Notes: generated by a model not told the origin, from the letters alone. Positions 34,022-42,025 are shown, counted from the stretch's first letter. The stretch is DNA of 64,000 nucleotides from an uncultured Clostridia bacterium (GCA_934122085.1 CAKOVS010000002.1:62001-126000), one strand, 5' to 3'. Made by a program: numbers and translations.

Positions 34022-34450
34022 CTAATATTCTTTATCTTTTTCATATTCAACACTAATTTTTGTTTTCCAATTACTGTCTAAATTATCTAAATTATTGCTT
34101 ATAAATGCATCTACAAATTTGTCCAATGTTGCTCTTTTATTTAACTCTCTTCTGATAATCTCTTGCATTTTAGTTCTTTTTTCTTCCACCAACTTTTTCA
34201 TTTCTTCTTTAACTATTTCTCTAATTATGTTGTTTACATACACTTCCAGAAGAGTGTATCTGTTGTCACTACTATAACTACTTATTCTTCCTTCTTTATC
34301 TACTTTTGTTTCTAATACTGCTTTTACTAGACCATTAACAATTTTATCTTTGTCTAGAGTCTCCGCAATTCCTGTCATTACAATACTTTTTACAGCTTCA
34401 TTTAAATAGTTATTGTCTACATTCAAATCAATTCCTACTATATTTCCCAT
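34022..34450 (-). CDS. unknown helical phage protein
   Basis: The 142-residue protein (MGNIVGIDLNVDNNYLNEAV) is helical with Lys and Glu rich segments (VKEEMKKLVEEKRTKMQEII). It is conserved-looking in style with small proteins next to replication genes, but I do not recognise it. Confidence 0.5.
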   Translation of the reverse strand: MGNIVGIDLNVDNNYLNEAVKSIVMTGIAETLDKDKIVNGLVKAVLETKVDKEGRISSYSSDNRYTLLEVYVNNIIREIVKEEMKKLVEEKRTKMQEIIRRELNKRATLDKFVDAFISNNLDNLDSNWKTKISVEYEKDKEY

Positions 34451-34467
34451 TTCTATTTCCTCCTAAT

Positions 34468-34698
34468 TTAATCTTTTAATCCTATTACTGAACCTATTGC
34501 TATGCCTAACCATGCAATAAGTCCTCCTACTTCGCAAAATATTATTCTTGCTATTCCTAAAGCTATTCCTAATCCATTTAAAGGATTTATTGAATTAACT
34601 ATTTGTACTATTCCTCCTATAAACATTAACCATACTCCTACATATATTCCTAGTGCAATTCCTGCAATTGCTATTAAAACTCCTATAATTTTTTTCAT
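34468..34698 (-). CDS. small Gly-rich membrane protein
   Basis: The 76-residue protein is almost wholly hydrophobic with Gly-rich segments (KKIIGVLIAIAGIALGIYVG, FCEVGGLIAWLGIAIGSVIG) and two or three membrane spans. Such proteins occur in recombination-replication regions of Clostridia prophages. Unknown function. Confidence 0.55.
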   Translation of the reverse strand: MKKIIGVLIAIAGIALGIYVGVWLMFIGGIVQIVNSINPLNGLGIALGIARIIFCEVGGLIAWLGIAIGSVIGLKD

Positions 34699-34717
34699 TT
34701 TTTCCTCCTAATATTTT

Positions 34718-35128
34718 TTATAAATAACTTTGTCCAAATATTTGTATAAAGTTTTCTGTTTTATAGTGTTTTTTGAACTCTTTTTGTGCAACTTTATGCA
34801 ATTTATCTTGCAAAGTTTTATCATTTGTCACTAAATTGTGACATTTTCTACAAATTGGTATTACTAATCCGTATTTCATACTAACTTGTCTATTTTTTCC
34901 TTCTAACAATTCATGTAAATCGTCTTTTGGAATATTTTTCATTCCTTTTTTATAGCATATATAACAATGTTCTAAATCTTTTGTTATTATGCTAAATCTA
35001 TTTCTCTCTAATTTTGCTAACTTATTACTTTTTTGTTTTATTTGACTACTTTCAGCCTTCTTTTTGTCTTTTCGGCCACTCTCTTTTGGCACTGGGTGAA
35101 AACTTTGACTTAAATCAGTTACTATCAT
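34718..35128 (-). CDS. HNH-like nuclease / NinG-like zinc protein
   Basis: The 136-residue protein has a basic N-terminus, CYICYKKGMKN and a later CRKCHNLVTND, two CxxC pairs that frame a zinc-binding HNH-like core with HELLEG. Proteins of this type next to NinB-like genes handle recombination intermediates in lambdoid and Firmicutes phages. Its start overlaps the NinB-like stop by 4 bases. Confidence 0.6.
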   Translation of the reverse strand: MIVTDLSQSFHPVPKESGRKDKKKAESSQIKQKSNKLAKLERNRFSIITKDLEHCYICYKKGMKNIPKDDLHELLEGKNRQVSMKYGLVIPICRKCHNLVTNDKTLQDKLHKVAQKEFKKHYKTENFIQIFGQSYL

Positions 35129-35667
35129 TTCTTATCCCATTCTTTTAATAAACATTCTATCTCTTTATCACTTTTGGTTTCTATTCCTACAGCTTTACAA
35201 TCTTGTACTAAATTATCTATCAATCTACTCATCTGCTTGCTATTGTACGAACTCGATCCATAATATGCATTTATAATTTTAAATTCTGTATTCCCTATAT
35301 ATTCTGTATCTAATATTTCACAAAACCATGCTATTCCTCTATCTGTCCATATTTTCTCAAAAGTTTTTACATCTTGTGTCATTATTTTAAATTGTTTGAA
35401 TATTCCAAGTTCTTTTACTCTGCGTTTATAATCTTCTATTGTATCTATTCCTTTTTGTTCACAAATTTCTTGGAGCAACTTCCAAAAATATTTATTAGCA
35501 TCATTACTGCGTGATTTACGATACTTTTTTATTTCAACAGATAACTTGTCATCTTTTATTTCTTCTAAGCTAGAAATCGATTCTCGTTGTTCTAATAGCA
35601 ATGTAATTTTAAACTTATTAGTTTTGTAATCCCTAGATATATCTTGTAAAGTTCCTATAGTCTGCAT
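35125..35667 (-). CDS. NinB-like recombination protein
   Basis: The 180-residue protein has SVEIKKYRKSRSNDANKYFW, an Arg/Lys-rich segment with NANAYFW-type sequence, and YNSKQMSRLIDNLVQDCKAV near the C-terminus, the pattern of the NinB/Orf-like recombination mediators. NinB helps load recombinases on single-stranded DNA. It is flanked by a PD-(D/E)XK exonuclease and an HNH-type gene. Confidence 0.65.
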   Translation of the reverse strand: MQTIGTLQDISRDYKTNKFKITLLLEQRESISSLEEIKDDKLSVEIKKYRKSRSNDANKYFWKLLQEICEQKGIDTIEDYKRRVKELGIFKQFKIMTQDVKTFEKIWTDRGIAWFCEILDTEYIGNTEFKIINAYYGSSSYNSKQMSRLIDNLVQDCKAVGIETKSDKEIECLLKEWDKK

Positions 35668-35676
35668 ATTAGCCTC

Positions 35677-36261
35677 CTAATTTTTACATTTCCATTTTTC
35701 TGTGTATAAATCATACAAGTTATATGCTTTTAACCATGCAATAAACTTGTATAATACACTCTCAATTGTTTCTGGAAATAAATCTTTGGTATATTCTTCT
35801 CTAAAAATATCTCCAATATCATATGCAACACTTTTAATATCCTTAAAATTGTTATCTGCATATTCTATTTTTTCAAATTTATTTGTTATTAAATAAACCA
35901 TTTTTCTTGCTTCTGGTACCATCTCTAAATACATAAGTGTTTGATGGTTATTAAAAAATTTACCTACTTCATAATTGGCTGTATATTTATAATCATAAAT
36001 AATTCCACCTTTTAAGCAATCTATAATTCCATATAATAAATAATCTCCATATTCTTTACTTACTTTTACTTGATATGCTCCTCCTAATGTTTCTGAATAA
36101 TTTTCTTGCATATACTTTTCATAAGCAAAACCTTTTAAGATATTTTCTGTTGCCTCAAATTGCTCTTTATTTAGTACTTTTATAAAATCTTCTAATGTTC
36201 CATTCTTAATATTGTATTGCCAACTATTAAGTAATGTAGGAGTAATATAATATTTAGCCAT
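35677..36261 (-). CDS. PD-(D/E)XK exonuclease (recombination)
   Basis: The 194-residue protein has KGFAYEKYMQENY then YGIIDCLKGGIIYDYKYTAN, a core with Asp followed by D-x-K, the catalytic arrangement of PD-(D/E)XK nucleases of the Cas4/RecB type used by phages. It follows an ATPase gene and precedes the NinB-like gene, forming a recombination module. Confidence 0.7.
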   Translation of the reverse strand: MAKYYITPTLLNSWQYNIKNGTLEDFIKVLNKEQFEATENILKGFAYEKYMQENYSETLGGAYQVKVSKEYGDYLLYGIIDCLKGGIIYDYKYTANYEVGKFFNNHQTLMYLEMVPEARKMVYLITNKFEKIEYADNNFKDIKSVAYDIGDIFREEYTKDLFPETIESVLYKFIAWLKAYNLYDLYTEKWKCKN

Positions 36262-36264
36262 AAG

Positions 36265-36507
36265 CTAATCCTCCTCATTATTTAAGAAGTTTACTTGCTT
36301 TTGATATTTTTCCGGATAATTTTGTTTTAAATAAGACATCATTTTTGAATTATAGTAATCAAATTTCAAGTCCTTTTTATTGTCTGTTAAATTAGTGTTC
36401 TCAAAAACCATTGCTAATAGTATTTGAAATTCTTTATCTCTTTCTTTTTGTCCATCATATAATTTTAAATACTCTTTAAGTGATATTGTAACTTTATTTT
36501 CTTCCAT
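36265..36507 (-). CDS. small unknown protein in recombination module
   Basis: The 80-residue helical protein (MEENKVTISLKEYLKLYDGQ) starts at the stop of the ATPase gene. It has a conserved-looking VTISLKEYLKLYD start that phages often use for small recombination accessory proteins. Unknown. Confidence 0.5.
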   Translation of the reverse strand: MEENKVTISLKEYLKLYDGQKERDKEFQILLAMVFENTNLTDNKKDLKFDYYNSKMMSYLKQNYPEKYQKQVNFLNNEED

Positions 36508-37448
36508 TATTGTTGTACCTCCTGCTTTGCTTCATATTGTTGTTTTTCCTTATTCCATACAAGATTTAACTCTTTTATCTTTTCAGAAAAATGTGCTTTT
36601 GCTTCTTTCTCACTTGTTAAAATATGTGGTGCTGTTTTTATTGCTTCAATTACTTCATTCACATTTGCTAATGTCATATTCTCTATTAGAGGCTTTAATG
36701 TACTTATAACCTCTTGATATTGTTTTCTTTCTTCTTCAAATACTTTACTTTCATCTTGAATATTCTTATTAGCTTGTTCAAATAATCTTGTTAAAAAGTC
36801 ATTTGGCTGTGTTCCGTCTAATTCAGGTATTATGTGATTTCCTTTTATTCCAAAACTTGATTTTGCAAAATATCTTTCGCAATTATCAAATCCTATTGTC
36901 TTTTTATTTCCTCTCATTTCTATGAATCCACCTAATTCGACATTTTGCCATACTGTATTCTTAGTGCTTCCTTCCACTAAAATTCTTAGCTTTGTATCTT
37001 CATCTTGCTTTTCTTCAACTGCGTGAAATATAATTACACAATGTTTTTTTAATTCAAAATATATATAATTCATAAATCTTGTAAATTCTCTTCCTACTGC
37101 TCCATATCCTTGTAAACTTAATGTTCCATCTTTCTTAGCATTTTTTATATCATTCTTAATTACATAAGCTTTCATTAGATCTAATAGTTTTCCTCCTGTA
37201 TCTATAACTATTGTTTCATAATCGCTTAAATCTCCTTTTAAATCACTTAATAATTGCTCATAACTTTCTGGTTGAATATAATCTTTTCTAGCACTTGCCA
37301 TTACTCTATTGATTCCAAAATCAACATCTATTAATAATGGCTTTGGTGCTGATAATCCTAATGTTGTTTTTCCTATTCCTGGATAACCTGCTATTAATAC
37401 CCTAAATCTATTTGTTTCATTTATCATTTCACTTGGTTTTTTTATCAT
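36507..37448 (-). CDS. Sak4-like AAA ATPase (phage recombinase)
   Basis: The 313-residue protein has Walker A GYPGIGKTTLGLSAPKPLLI near residue 20 and Walker B DYETIVIDTGGKLLDLM near 75, the AAA_24/Sak4 pattern. Sak4-type RecA-like ATPases promote annealing or exchange of phage DNA with a single-strand-binding partner. It is followed by the exonuclease and NinB-like genes. Confidence 0.72.
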   Translation of the reverse strand: MIKKPSEMINETNRFRVLIAGYPGIGKTTLGLSAPKPLLIDVDFGINRVMASARKDYIQPESYEQLLSDLKGDLSDYETIVIDTGGKLLDLMKAYVIKNDIKNAKKDGTLSLQGYGAVGREFTRFMNYIYFELKKHCVIIFHAVEEKQDEDTKLRILVEGSTKNTVWQNVELGGFIEMRGNKKTIGFDNCERYFAKSSFGIKGNHIIPELDGTQPNDFLTRLFEQANKNIQDESKVFEEERKQYQEVISTLKPLIENMTLANVNEVIEAIKTAPHILTSEKEAKAHFSEKIKELNLVWNKEKQQYEAKQEVQQ

Positions 37449-37460
37449 TTTATTTTCCTC

Positions 37461-37676
37461 CTATAATCTACTTCTTTCAAACTCAATATTCATTTCTCTG
37501 TCTTCTGCTTTTTGTTGTTCTTCTAATTGCTCTGAAACCTCATCAAGCTCTGCTTGTACTTCTCCTTTTATTCCATTCAATTGTTCTATATAAGTAACAT
37601 CTTCTATTTTATTTACTAGATCTTCTATTCCTGCAACTAAATCTGATAATTCTTCATATTTATCATTTAAATCCAT
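37461..37676 (-). CDS. small acidic coiled-coil protein
   Basis: The 71-residue acidic protein (MDLNDKYEELSDLVAGIEDL) is coiled coil. It lies just before the ATPase gene. Unknown. Confidence 0.5.
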   Translation of the reverse strand: MDLNDKYEELSDLVAGIEDLVNKIEDVTYIEQLNGIKGEVQAELDEVSEQLEEQQKAEDREMNIEFERSRL

Positions 37677-37694
37677 AATTTTTCTCCTTTGACA

Positions 37695-37730
37695 ATTCTC
37701 TTTAAATGTGTTATTATATTTAAAGAGAAT
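37695..37730 (-). promoter_or_regulatory. strong hairpin upstream of a small early gene
   Basis: ATTCTCTTTAAAT and ATTTAAAGAGAAT form a perfect 13-bp stem around a 10-base loop, followed on the minus strand by TGTCAAAGGAG, the ribosome binding site. It has no U tract, so it is not an intrinsic terminator. It could be a translation control or RNA processing site. Confidence 0.6.
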
Positions 37731-37754
37731 GTTTATATAAATGTTTTTGTTGAG

Positions 37755-37943
37755 TTATTTTTGCGGAGTGGTATTTGTAAAAATAACTCTTTTTATTTTG
37801 TCTACTGTTTCATAGTACATTTCATGTGTTTTATCTGCTCGTTTCAATATTGTTTCGATTTCATTTAACTTTCTAAAATATGTTACTGCTCTTGTTTCTG
37901 CATTTTCACATTCTTTTCTTAATTGTTTTTTTGTTTCAAACAT
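37755..37943 (-). CDS. small helical protein
   Basis: The 62-residue basic helical protein (MFETKKQLRKECENAETRAV) starts after AGGAGG near the early promoter. Unknown function. Confidence 0.45.
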   Translation of the reverse strand: MFETKKQLRKECENAETRAVTYFRKLNEIETILKRADKTHEMYYETVDKIKRVIFTNTTPQK

Positions 37944-37945
37944 AA

Positions 37946-38191
37946 TTAACCCTCCTTTTCTATTTCTTCTAATTTTTCTAATACTTTTTCTAAATTTTCT
38001 TCTGTCAATTCTGTAGTAAATTTCATTATTGATTCAAGATTCTTATTTTCATTCCAGCCATCTTTATAACAATCAATATCAAGTCTGTTTATATGTCCTG
38101 AAAAGTTAAAGAAAAAATCATGTTTTGTGTTCTTATTTAATTGATATACTTTTGCAATTACTTTTTGTAATAACTCTTCCATCTTTCTCAT
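37946..38191 (-). CDS. small early protein
   Basis: The 81-residue protein (MRKMEELLQKVIAKVYQLNK) is helical with a Tyr/His-rich centre (HDFFFNFSGHINRLDIDCYK). Unknown. Confidence 0.45.
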   Translation of the reverse strand: MRKMEELLQKVIAKVYQLNKNTKHDFFFNFSGHINRLDIDCYKDGWNENKNLESIMKFTTELTEENLEKVLEKLEEIEKEG

Positions 38192-38198
38192 CTCCTTT

Positions 38199-38303
38199 CT
38201 ATAAAACTATTGTTTCTACCAAAAGTCCTACTAAAACCGGTAATCCTACCCACATAAATACAAATGCCATTCCTACTGCAAATGTTGCTATCTTCTGTTT
38301 CAT
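38199..38303 (-). CDS. 34-residue membrane peptide
   Basis: ATG 38303 follows AGAAGGTG. The product MKQKIATFAVGMAFVFMWVG is almost entirely a single membrane span with a charged N-terminus. It lies in the early operon. Small peptides of this type may act in immunity or superinfection; nothing further can be said. Confidence 0.5.
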   Translation of the reverse strand: MKQKIATFAVGMAFVFMWVGLPVLVGLLVETIVL

Positions 38304-38319
38304 CTTTTTCACCTTCTCT

Positions 38320-38559
38320 CTAATTAAATATATTTGTTCCAGTTGTCTGTAAAATTTCTTTAAACTTGTCATTTTCTATGCAATATCCTCCAAAATTTGT
38401 TCCATACTTTTTGCAAAATTTTGTTGCTGTATTTAGATTAACTCTATATTTTTCTGCAATTTCTTTCGCATAAATCAACTTCGGTAACTTTTCCTCTTTT
38501 TTTATATCCTCTAAATTTTGATTTATACTTTTTAAAATTTCTAATAACTGTTCTGACAT
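38320..38559 (-). CDS. helix-turn-helix early protein, excisionase-like
   Basis: The 79-residue protein has YAKEIAEKYRVNLNTATKFC, an HTH resembling small excisionase or MerR-type winged helices. It follows the Cro-like gene with an ACGG-N5-CCGT operator between them. It could be the excisionase or a regulator. Confidence 0.6.
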   Translation of the reverse strand: MSEQLLEILKSINQNLEDIKKEEKLPKLIYAKEIAEKYRVNLNTATKFCKKYGTNFGGYCIENDKFKEILQTTGTNIFN

Positions 38560-38578
38560 TTCCTCATCTCCTATCTTC

Positions 38579-38594
38579 TTGTACCTTGTCGCAA
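38579..38594 (-). repeat. copy of TTGCGACAAGGTACA shared with 40532-40546
   Basis: The minus strand carries TTGCGACAAGGTACA upstream of the HTH gene. An identical 15-mer occurs on the + strand after the DinD-like gene, inside a hairpin loop. Confidence 0.6.
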
Positions 38595-38605
38595 TTTCAA
38601 TATAT

Positions 38606-38618
38606 ACGGTTATACCGT
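38606..38618. promoter_or_regulatory. operator ACGG-N5-CCGT downstream of the Cro-like gene
   Basis: ACGGTTATACCGT is a perfect dyad matching the operators at 38837 and 38873. Confidence 0.65.
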
Positions 38619-38816
38619 TTATTTACCATAAAAAAAATTGATATTATCATATTTAGTTTCATAAACTTCTTCAATTTTCTTTAATGTTGGAATATCAGGA
38701 TAAGTTGACCCCTTTTCGTAATTAGCCAATGTATCTACGCTTACTCCTATTAAATTTGCTGCTTTTTCTTGAGTATACCCTCTATTTATTCTTAAAGCTT
38801 TCAATGTAAACTTCAA
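38619..38816 (-). CDS. Cro-like HTH repressor
   Basis: The 65-residue protein is an HTH_3/Cro domain: GYTQEKAANLIGVSVDTLAN with YEKGSTYPDIPTLKKIEEVY. It is divergent from the CI-like gene and controls the leftward early promoter. It overlaps a cluster of ACGG-N5-CCGT operators. Confidence 0.8.
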   Translation of the reverse strand: MKFTLKALRINRGYTQEKAANLIGVSVDTLANYEKGSTYPDIPTLKKIEEVYETKYDNINFFYGK

Positions 38817-38836
38817 TTTAATTCACTCCTTTCATT

Positions 38837-38849
38837 ACGGTATATCCGT
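38837..38849. promoter_or_regulatory. operator, site 1
   Basis: ACGGTATATCCGT, a 13-bp dyad with half-sites ACGG/CCGT, 24 bases downstream of the next operator and just upstream of the Cro-like start. Confidence 0.7.
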
Positions 38850-38862
38850 TTTTGTTATTTGC

Positions 38863-38891
38863 ATTATACATCACGGTTTTTCCGTTGTCAA
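38863..38891 (-). promoter_or_regulatory. leftward early promoter with operator in the spacer
   Basis: On the minus strand TTGACA (38891-38886) and TATAAT (38868-38863) are separated by 17 bases, a perfect consensus. The operator ACGGTTTTTCCGT (38873-38885) fills the spacer, so repressor binding would block polymerase. Confidence 0.8.
38873..38885. promoter_or_regulatory. operator, site 2 within the leftward promoter
   Basis: ACGGTTTTTCCGT, perfect ACGG/CCGT half-sites, between the -35 and -10 of the early promoter. Confidence 0.7.
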
Positions 38892-38903
38892 TACTTTTTC
38901 CGT
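38891..38903. promoter_or_regulatory. operator, weak site 3
   Basis: ATACTTTTTCCGT has one full half-site (CCGT) and a poor second one. It lies 18 bases from site 2, one spacing unit. Confidence 0.4.
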
Positions 38904-38921
38904 AATTTTTTATATTTTTTC

Positions 38922-38950
38922 TTGACTTTTTTACGGTAAAGTCGTACAAT
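38922..38950 (+). promoter_or_regulatory. rightward repressor promoter with overlapping operator
   Basis: TTGACT (38922-38927) and TACAAT (38945-38950) are spaced by 17 bases. The operator ACGGTAAAGTCGT (38933-38945, one mismatch) overlaps the spacer and the -10, so the repressor can control its own gene. Confidence 0.75.
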
Positions 38951-38967
38951 ACTTACAGGAGGTAATT

Positions 38968-39636
38968 ATGAGCGATTTAGGAAACAAAGAAATTTTTGCA
39001 AAAAATCTAAATTATTATATGAATACAAACAAAAAAACTAGGAGTGATGTATGCCGTGACTTAGATATTCCTTATTCTACTTTTACAGATTGGTGCAATG
39101 CAAATATATATCCCAGAATTGATAAAATAGAAATGTTAGCCAATTATTTTGATATAAAAAAATCAGATCTAGTAGAAGATAAAGACAAATTATATAATCA
39201 ATTAAAAAATATTGGAACAATGTATGTTTCCAATACTGATATGGTAAAAATCCCAATTCTTGGTGTTGTTAAAGCTGGATATGATTACCTTGCACAAGAA
39301 AACTGGATTGGTTCAGTAGATGTAGAAAAAAATATTGTTAGTGATGGTAGTGAGTATTTTGCATTAAAAGTTGTTGGCGATAGCATGTCACCCGTTCTTG
39401 TTCAAGATGATATCGTAGTTATAAAGAAACAAAATGATTTTGAAAATGGCGATATTGTTGTTGCTATTGTTAATGGTAATGAAGCTACTATTAAAAAAGG
39501 AAAGAAAACTGATTCTAGTATTACATTGCAACCTTTGAATCCAAGTTACGATCCACTTGTTTTTACTTATGATGAAGTAAAAACCATACCAGTTACTATA
39601 GTTGGTATAGTAAAACAATTAAAAAGAGAATTTTAG
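38968..39636 (+). CDS. CI/LexA-like phage repressor
   Basis: The 222-residue protein has an N-terminal HTH (about residues 14-70: TRSDVCRDLDIPYSTFTDWC, RIDKIEMLANYFDI) and a C-terminal S24 peptidase domain with FALKVVGDSMSPVLVQDDIV (nucleophile Ser) and GNEATIKKGKK (general-base Lys). It maintains lysogeny and should self-cleave in the SOS response. Promoter and operators upstream support autoregulation. Confidence 0.85.
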   Translation: MSDLGNKEIFAKNLNYYMNTNKKTRSDVCRDLDIPYSTFTDWCNANIYPRIDKIEMLANYFDIKKSDLVEDKDKLYNQLKNIGTMYVSNTDMVKIPILGVVKAGYDYLAQENWIGSVDVEKNIVSDGSEYFALKVVGDSMSPVLVQDDIVVIKKQNDFENGDIVVAIVNGNEATIKKGKKTDSSITLQPLNPSYDPLVFTYDEVKTIPVTIVGIVKQLKREF

Positions 39637-39647
39637 GAGGATTTATT

Positions 39648-40508
39648 GTGGAAAGTGAATTAATTATAAAAACCGAAAAAACATTTGAGGAAATAAAGCA
39701 TATTGATGAAAACGGATTTGAATACTGGTATGCCAGAGAATTAATGAATGCTCTTGAATATACCAAATGGGGAAACTTTAAAGGTGTTATAGCGAAAGCA
39801 ATTCAATCTTGTGAAAATAGTAATTTCAATCCATCTGACCATTTTGCCGAAGTCGGCAAAACGGTACCTATGCCATCAGGTGCTAAACCAAAAATAATAG
39901 AAGATTTTAAATTATCAAGATATGCTTGTTATTTAATAGCTCAAAATGGTAGCCCATCAAAAAAAGCTATAGCTTTAGCTCAAACATATTTTGCAGTAAA
40001 AACTAGACAACAAGAATTAACAGAAGAAGAATACAAGTCTCTTTCTGAAGATGAAAGAAGATTATATAATCGAACAATAGTAAAAAATAGAAATAAATAC
40101 TTATTTGACACAGCCAAGGCATCTGGAGTTAAAGATTATGCAAAATTTAATAATGCTGGTTATAAAGGATTATATAATGGTGAAACTGCTGAAGATATTG
40201 CAAAAAGAAAAGGATTAAAAGATGGACAACCAATCCTTGATTATATGGGAAGTGCCGAACTTGGTGCAAACATATTCCGAATAACTCAAACTGATGCATT
40301 ATTAAAAGATAAAAATGTAAATACTGAAGCTGAAGCTTGCAATACTCATAATAAAGTTGGTAAAGCTGTAAGAGAAACTATAGAAAAATTAGGTGGCACA
40401 ATGCCTGAAAAATTACCTACCCCAGAAAAGAGTGTTAAAGAATTAGAAAGAGAAAAGAAAAAACAATTGAAATTAAATAGCAAAAATCGAAACAAATTAA
40501 ATAAATAA
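39648..40508 (+). CDS. dinD: DinD-like DNA damage-inducible protein
   Basis: The 286-residue protein matches DinD: N-terminal YWYARELMNALEYTKWGNFK (Bro-N-like fold), SRYACYLIAQNGSPSKKAIA and LAQTYFAVKTRQQEL, then LFDTAKASGVKDYAKFNNAG. In enterobacteria DinD is SOS-induced and affects RecA. Here it is co-transcribed with the repressor, so it may be an antirepressor or RecA modulator. Tail is Lys rich. Confidence 0.8.
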   Translation: MESELIIKTEKTFEEIKHIDENGFEYWYARELMNALEYTKWGNFKGVIAKAIQSCENSNFNPSDHFAEVGKTVPMPSGAKPKIIEDFKLSRYACYLIAQNGSPSKKAIALAQTYFAVKTRQQELTEEEYKSLSEDERRLYNRTIVKNRNKYLFDTAKASGVKDYAKFNNAGYKGLYNGETAEDIAKRKGLKDGQPILDYMGSAELGANIFRITQTDALLKDKNVNTEAEACNTHNKVGKAVRETIEKLGGTMPEKLPTPEKSVKELEREKKKQLKLNSKNRNKLNK

Positions 40509-40513
40509 AAAAA

Positions 40514-40554
40514 GAGAAATATGTTACTAGTTTGCGACAAGGTACATATTTCTC
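40514..40554 (+). terminator. hairpin after dinD with the 15-mer in the loop
   Basis: GAGAAATATGT and ACATATTTCTC form a perfect 11-bp stem. The loop contains most of TTGCGACAAGGTACA, which recurs at 38579. A T tract is lacking, so it may be a regulatory structure rather than a terminator. Confidence 0.55.
40532..40546 (+). repeat. TTGCGACAAGGTACA, second copy
   Basis: This 15-base sequence occurs at 38579-38594 on the opposite strand. Both lie near phage regulatory genes. It could be a protein-binding site or RNA-pairing element. Confidence 0.55.
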
Positions 40555-40664
40555 ACAACATAAAAATTCCTTGAAACAAGGTCTCTTTATGCTATTTATT
40601 ATAGTATAAAAAAAGCCTTTTTTCAAGAGATTTAATAAAATTTTAGAAAGAAGGTATTTTTATT

Positions 40665-41879
40665 ATGGAAAGAAAAAATAAAAAAGTAAAAAGCAAAGGT
40701 AATGGTGAAGGTACTATCTACTTCTCAGAAACCTTACAAAAATGGGTTGCTCAATATACGGATCTAGATGGAAAAAGAAAAACTATTACACAGAGAAAAA
40801 ATGAAAAAGTAAGTGATTTTAAAAAAAGATTTGCAAATATAATGAATGAAATAAATAATGGTACTTATATTTCTAGCAACAATATTAGTTTATATGAAAT
40901 TTTAGATAACTATATAGAAAACAATTATAAAACTGGTATCATTGTAGGTAGAACATTTCTAAGAAATAAAGAGACATTAAAATTATTAAAAAAATGTTGT
41001 TCTGATTTTATAAACAAGCCAATTCAAAAAGTAATTCTAAACGACATAAAAACTGCTCTTCCAAATTTTATTGAGAATGAAACAACTACTAAAAAAAAGA
41101 ATGAAAAAGTCTTAAAAATCTATTCTCAAAACACAATAGACAAATTATACACAATGTTAAAAAGAGGCTTTAAAATTGCATTTTCAGAAAGAATAATACT
41201 ATTTAATTTAATGGATAATGAAACCTTAAAAAAACCAAAAGCAAAAAAAGAATTATCAAAAGTCGAAGCATTATCTATTGAAGAACAAAAGAAGTTAGTT
41301 GCAATTCTAGAAAACTCTACATATAAATATAGAGACATTATTTTATTAGCAATTTTTACTGGCATGAGGATTGGAGAAATTTTAGCAATTACAAATAATA
41401 ACATAAATTTAAAAGATAACACAATAAAAGTAGAAAAAACTTTGACAAGAGACAAAAACGATAAAGTAATTCTTGGAAATACCACAAAAACTAAAAAAGG
41501 CAAAAGAACTATATATTTAAGTAATAATGCAATCTCTGTATTAAAAAGAATTACACTTTCTAATAATGTTACTAATATATACAATCTAATTTTTTATGAC
41601 TATGAAAAAAATACTTTTATTACTCCAACTGAAATTAATTGCTTTCTAAAAAGATTAAATGAAAAATATAAATTTTGTGATCATATACATACTCACATGT
41701 TAAGACATACTTTTGCAACAAGATGTATTGAGTCTGGAATGTCTGCAAATGTTTTAAAAGAAATTTTAGGGCATGAAAAAATTCAAACAACATTAGATAC
41801 ATATACAAGTGTTTTTGAAAAGTTCAATAAAGATGAAAACGACAAATATGATAATTACATGAAAAAAATTGGAATGTAA
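40665..41879 (+). CDS. int: tyrosine integrase
   Basis: The 404-residue protein has an N-terminal arm-binding beta region (GEGTIYFSETLQKWVAQYTD), a core-binding domain and a C-terminal catalytic domain with FTGMRIGEIL (first Arg), TKKGKRTIYL, HTHMLRHTFATRC (H-x-x-R) and LGHEKIQTTLDTYT (H, then nucleophile Tyr). It is directed towards the attachment site and ends about 100 bases before it, as normal for integrases. Confidence 0.92.
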   Translation: MERKNKKVKSKGNGEGTIYFSETLQKWVAQYTDLDGKRKTITQRKNEKVSDFKKRFANIMNEINNGTYISSNNISLYEILDNYIENNYKTGIIVGRTFLRNKETLKLLKKCCSDFINKPIQKVILNDIKTALPNFIENETTTKKKNEKVLKIYSQNTIDKLYTMLKRGFKIAFSERIILFNLMDNETLKKPKAKKELSKVEALSIEEQKKLVAILENSTYKYRDIILLAIFTGMRIGEILAITNNNINLKDNTIKVEKTLTRDKNDKVILGNTTKTKKGKRTIYLSNNAISVLKRITLSNNVTNIYNLIFYDYEKNTFITPTEINCFLKRLNEKYKFCDHIHTHMLRHTFATRCIESGMSANVLKEILGHEKIQTTLDTYTSVFEKFNKDENDKYDNYMKKIGM

Positions 41880-41885
41880 ATTTGC

Positions 41886-41906
41886 TATTGCATTAGTATT
41901 GCATTA
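41886..41906 (+). repeat. TATTGCATTA direct repeat, possible integrase arm sites
   Basis: TATTGCATTA occurs at 41886-41895 and 41897-41906, 11 bases apart, just after the integrase stop and about 75 bases before the tRNA-like core. Such paired repeats are typical integrase arm-binding sites. Confidence 0.55.
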
Positions 41907-41920
41907 ATATAAAAAATCAA

Positions 41921-41961
41921 AAATCTATATAACATTGATTTTTCAATAGTTATATAGATTT
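41921..41961 (+). terminator. hairpin after the integrase gene
   Basis: AAATCTATATAAC and GTTATATAGATTT form a perfect 13-bp stem with a 15-base loop, 40 bases after the integrase stop. The tail is TCTTTG. It may be a terminator or an attachment-region structure. Confidence 0.6.
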
Positions 41962-41979
41962 CTTTGAGCTTATATTTTT

Positions 41980-41993
41980 GGTCGGGCGCACCA
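41980..41993 (+). other. prophage attachment site in tRNA-Arg 3' end
   Basis: GGTCGGGCGCACCA reads as the 3' acceptor strand of a tRNA (CGGGCGC, discriminator A, CCA). tRNA-Arg genes of Firmicutes often begin GCGCCCG and end CGGGCGC plus CCA, so this looks like a displaced tRNA-Arg tail. An intrinsic terminator follows at 42026. The intact tRNA should be at the left end of the prophage, outside the window. Confidence 0.65.
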
Positions 41994-42025
41994 ATGGCAT
42001 AACTATTCGAACTAATAGATAGATT

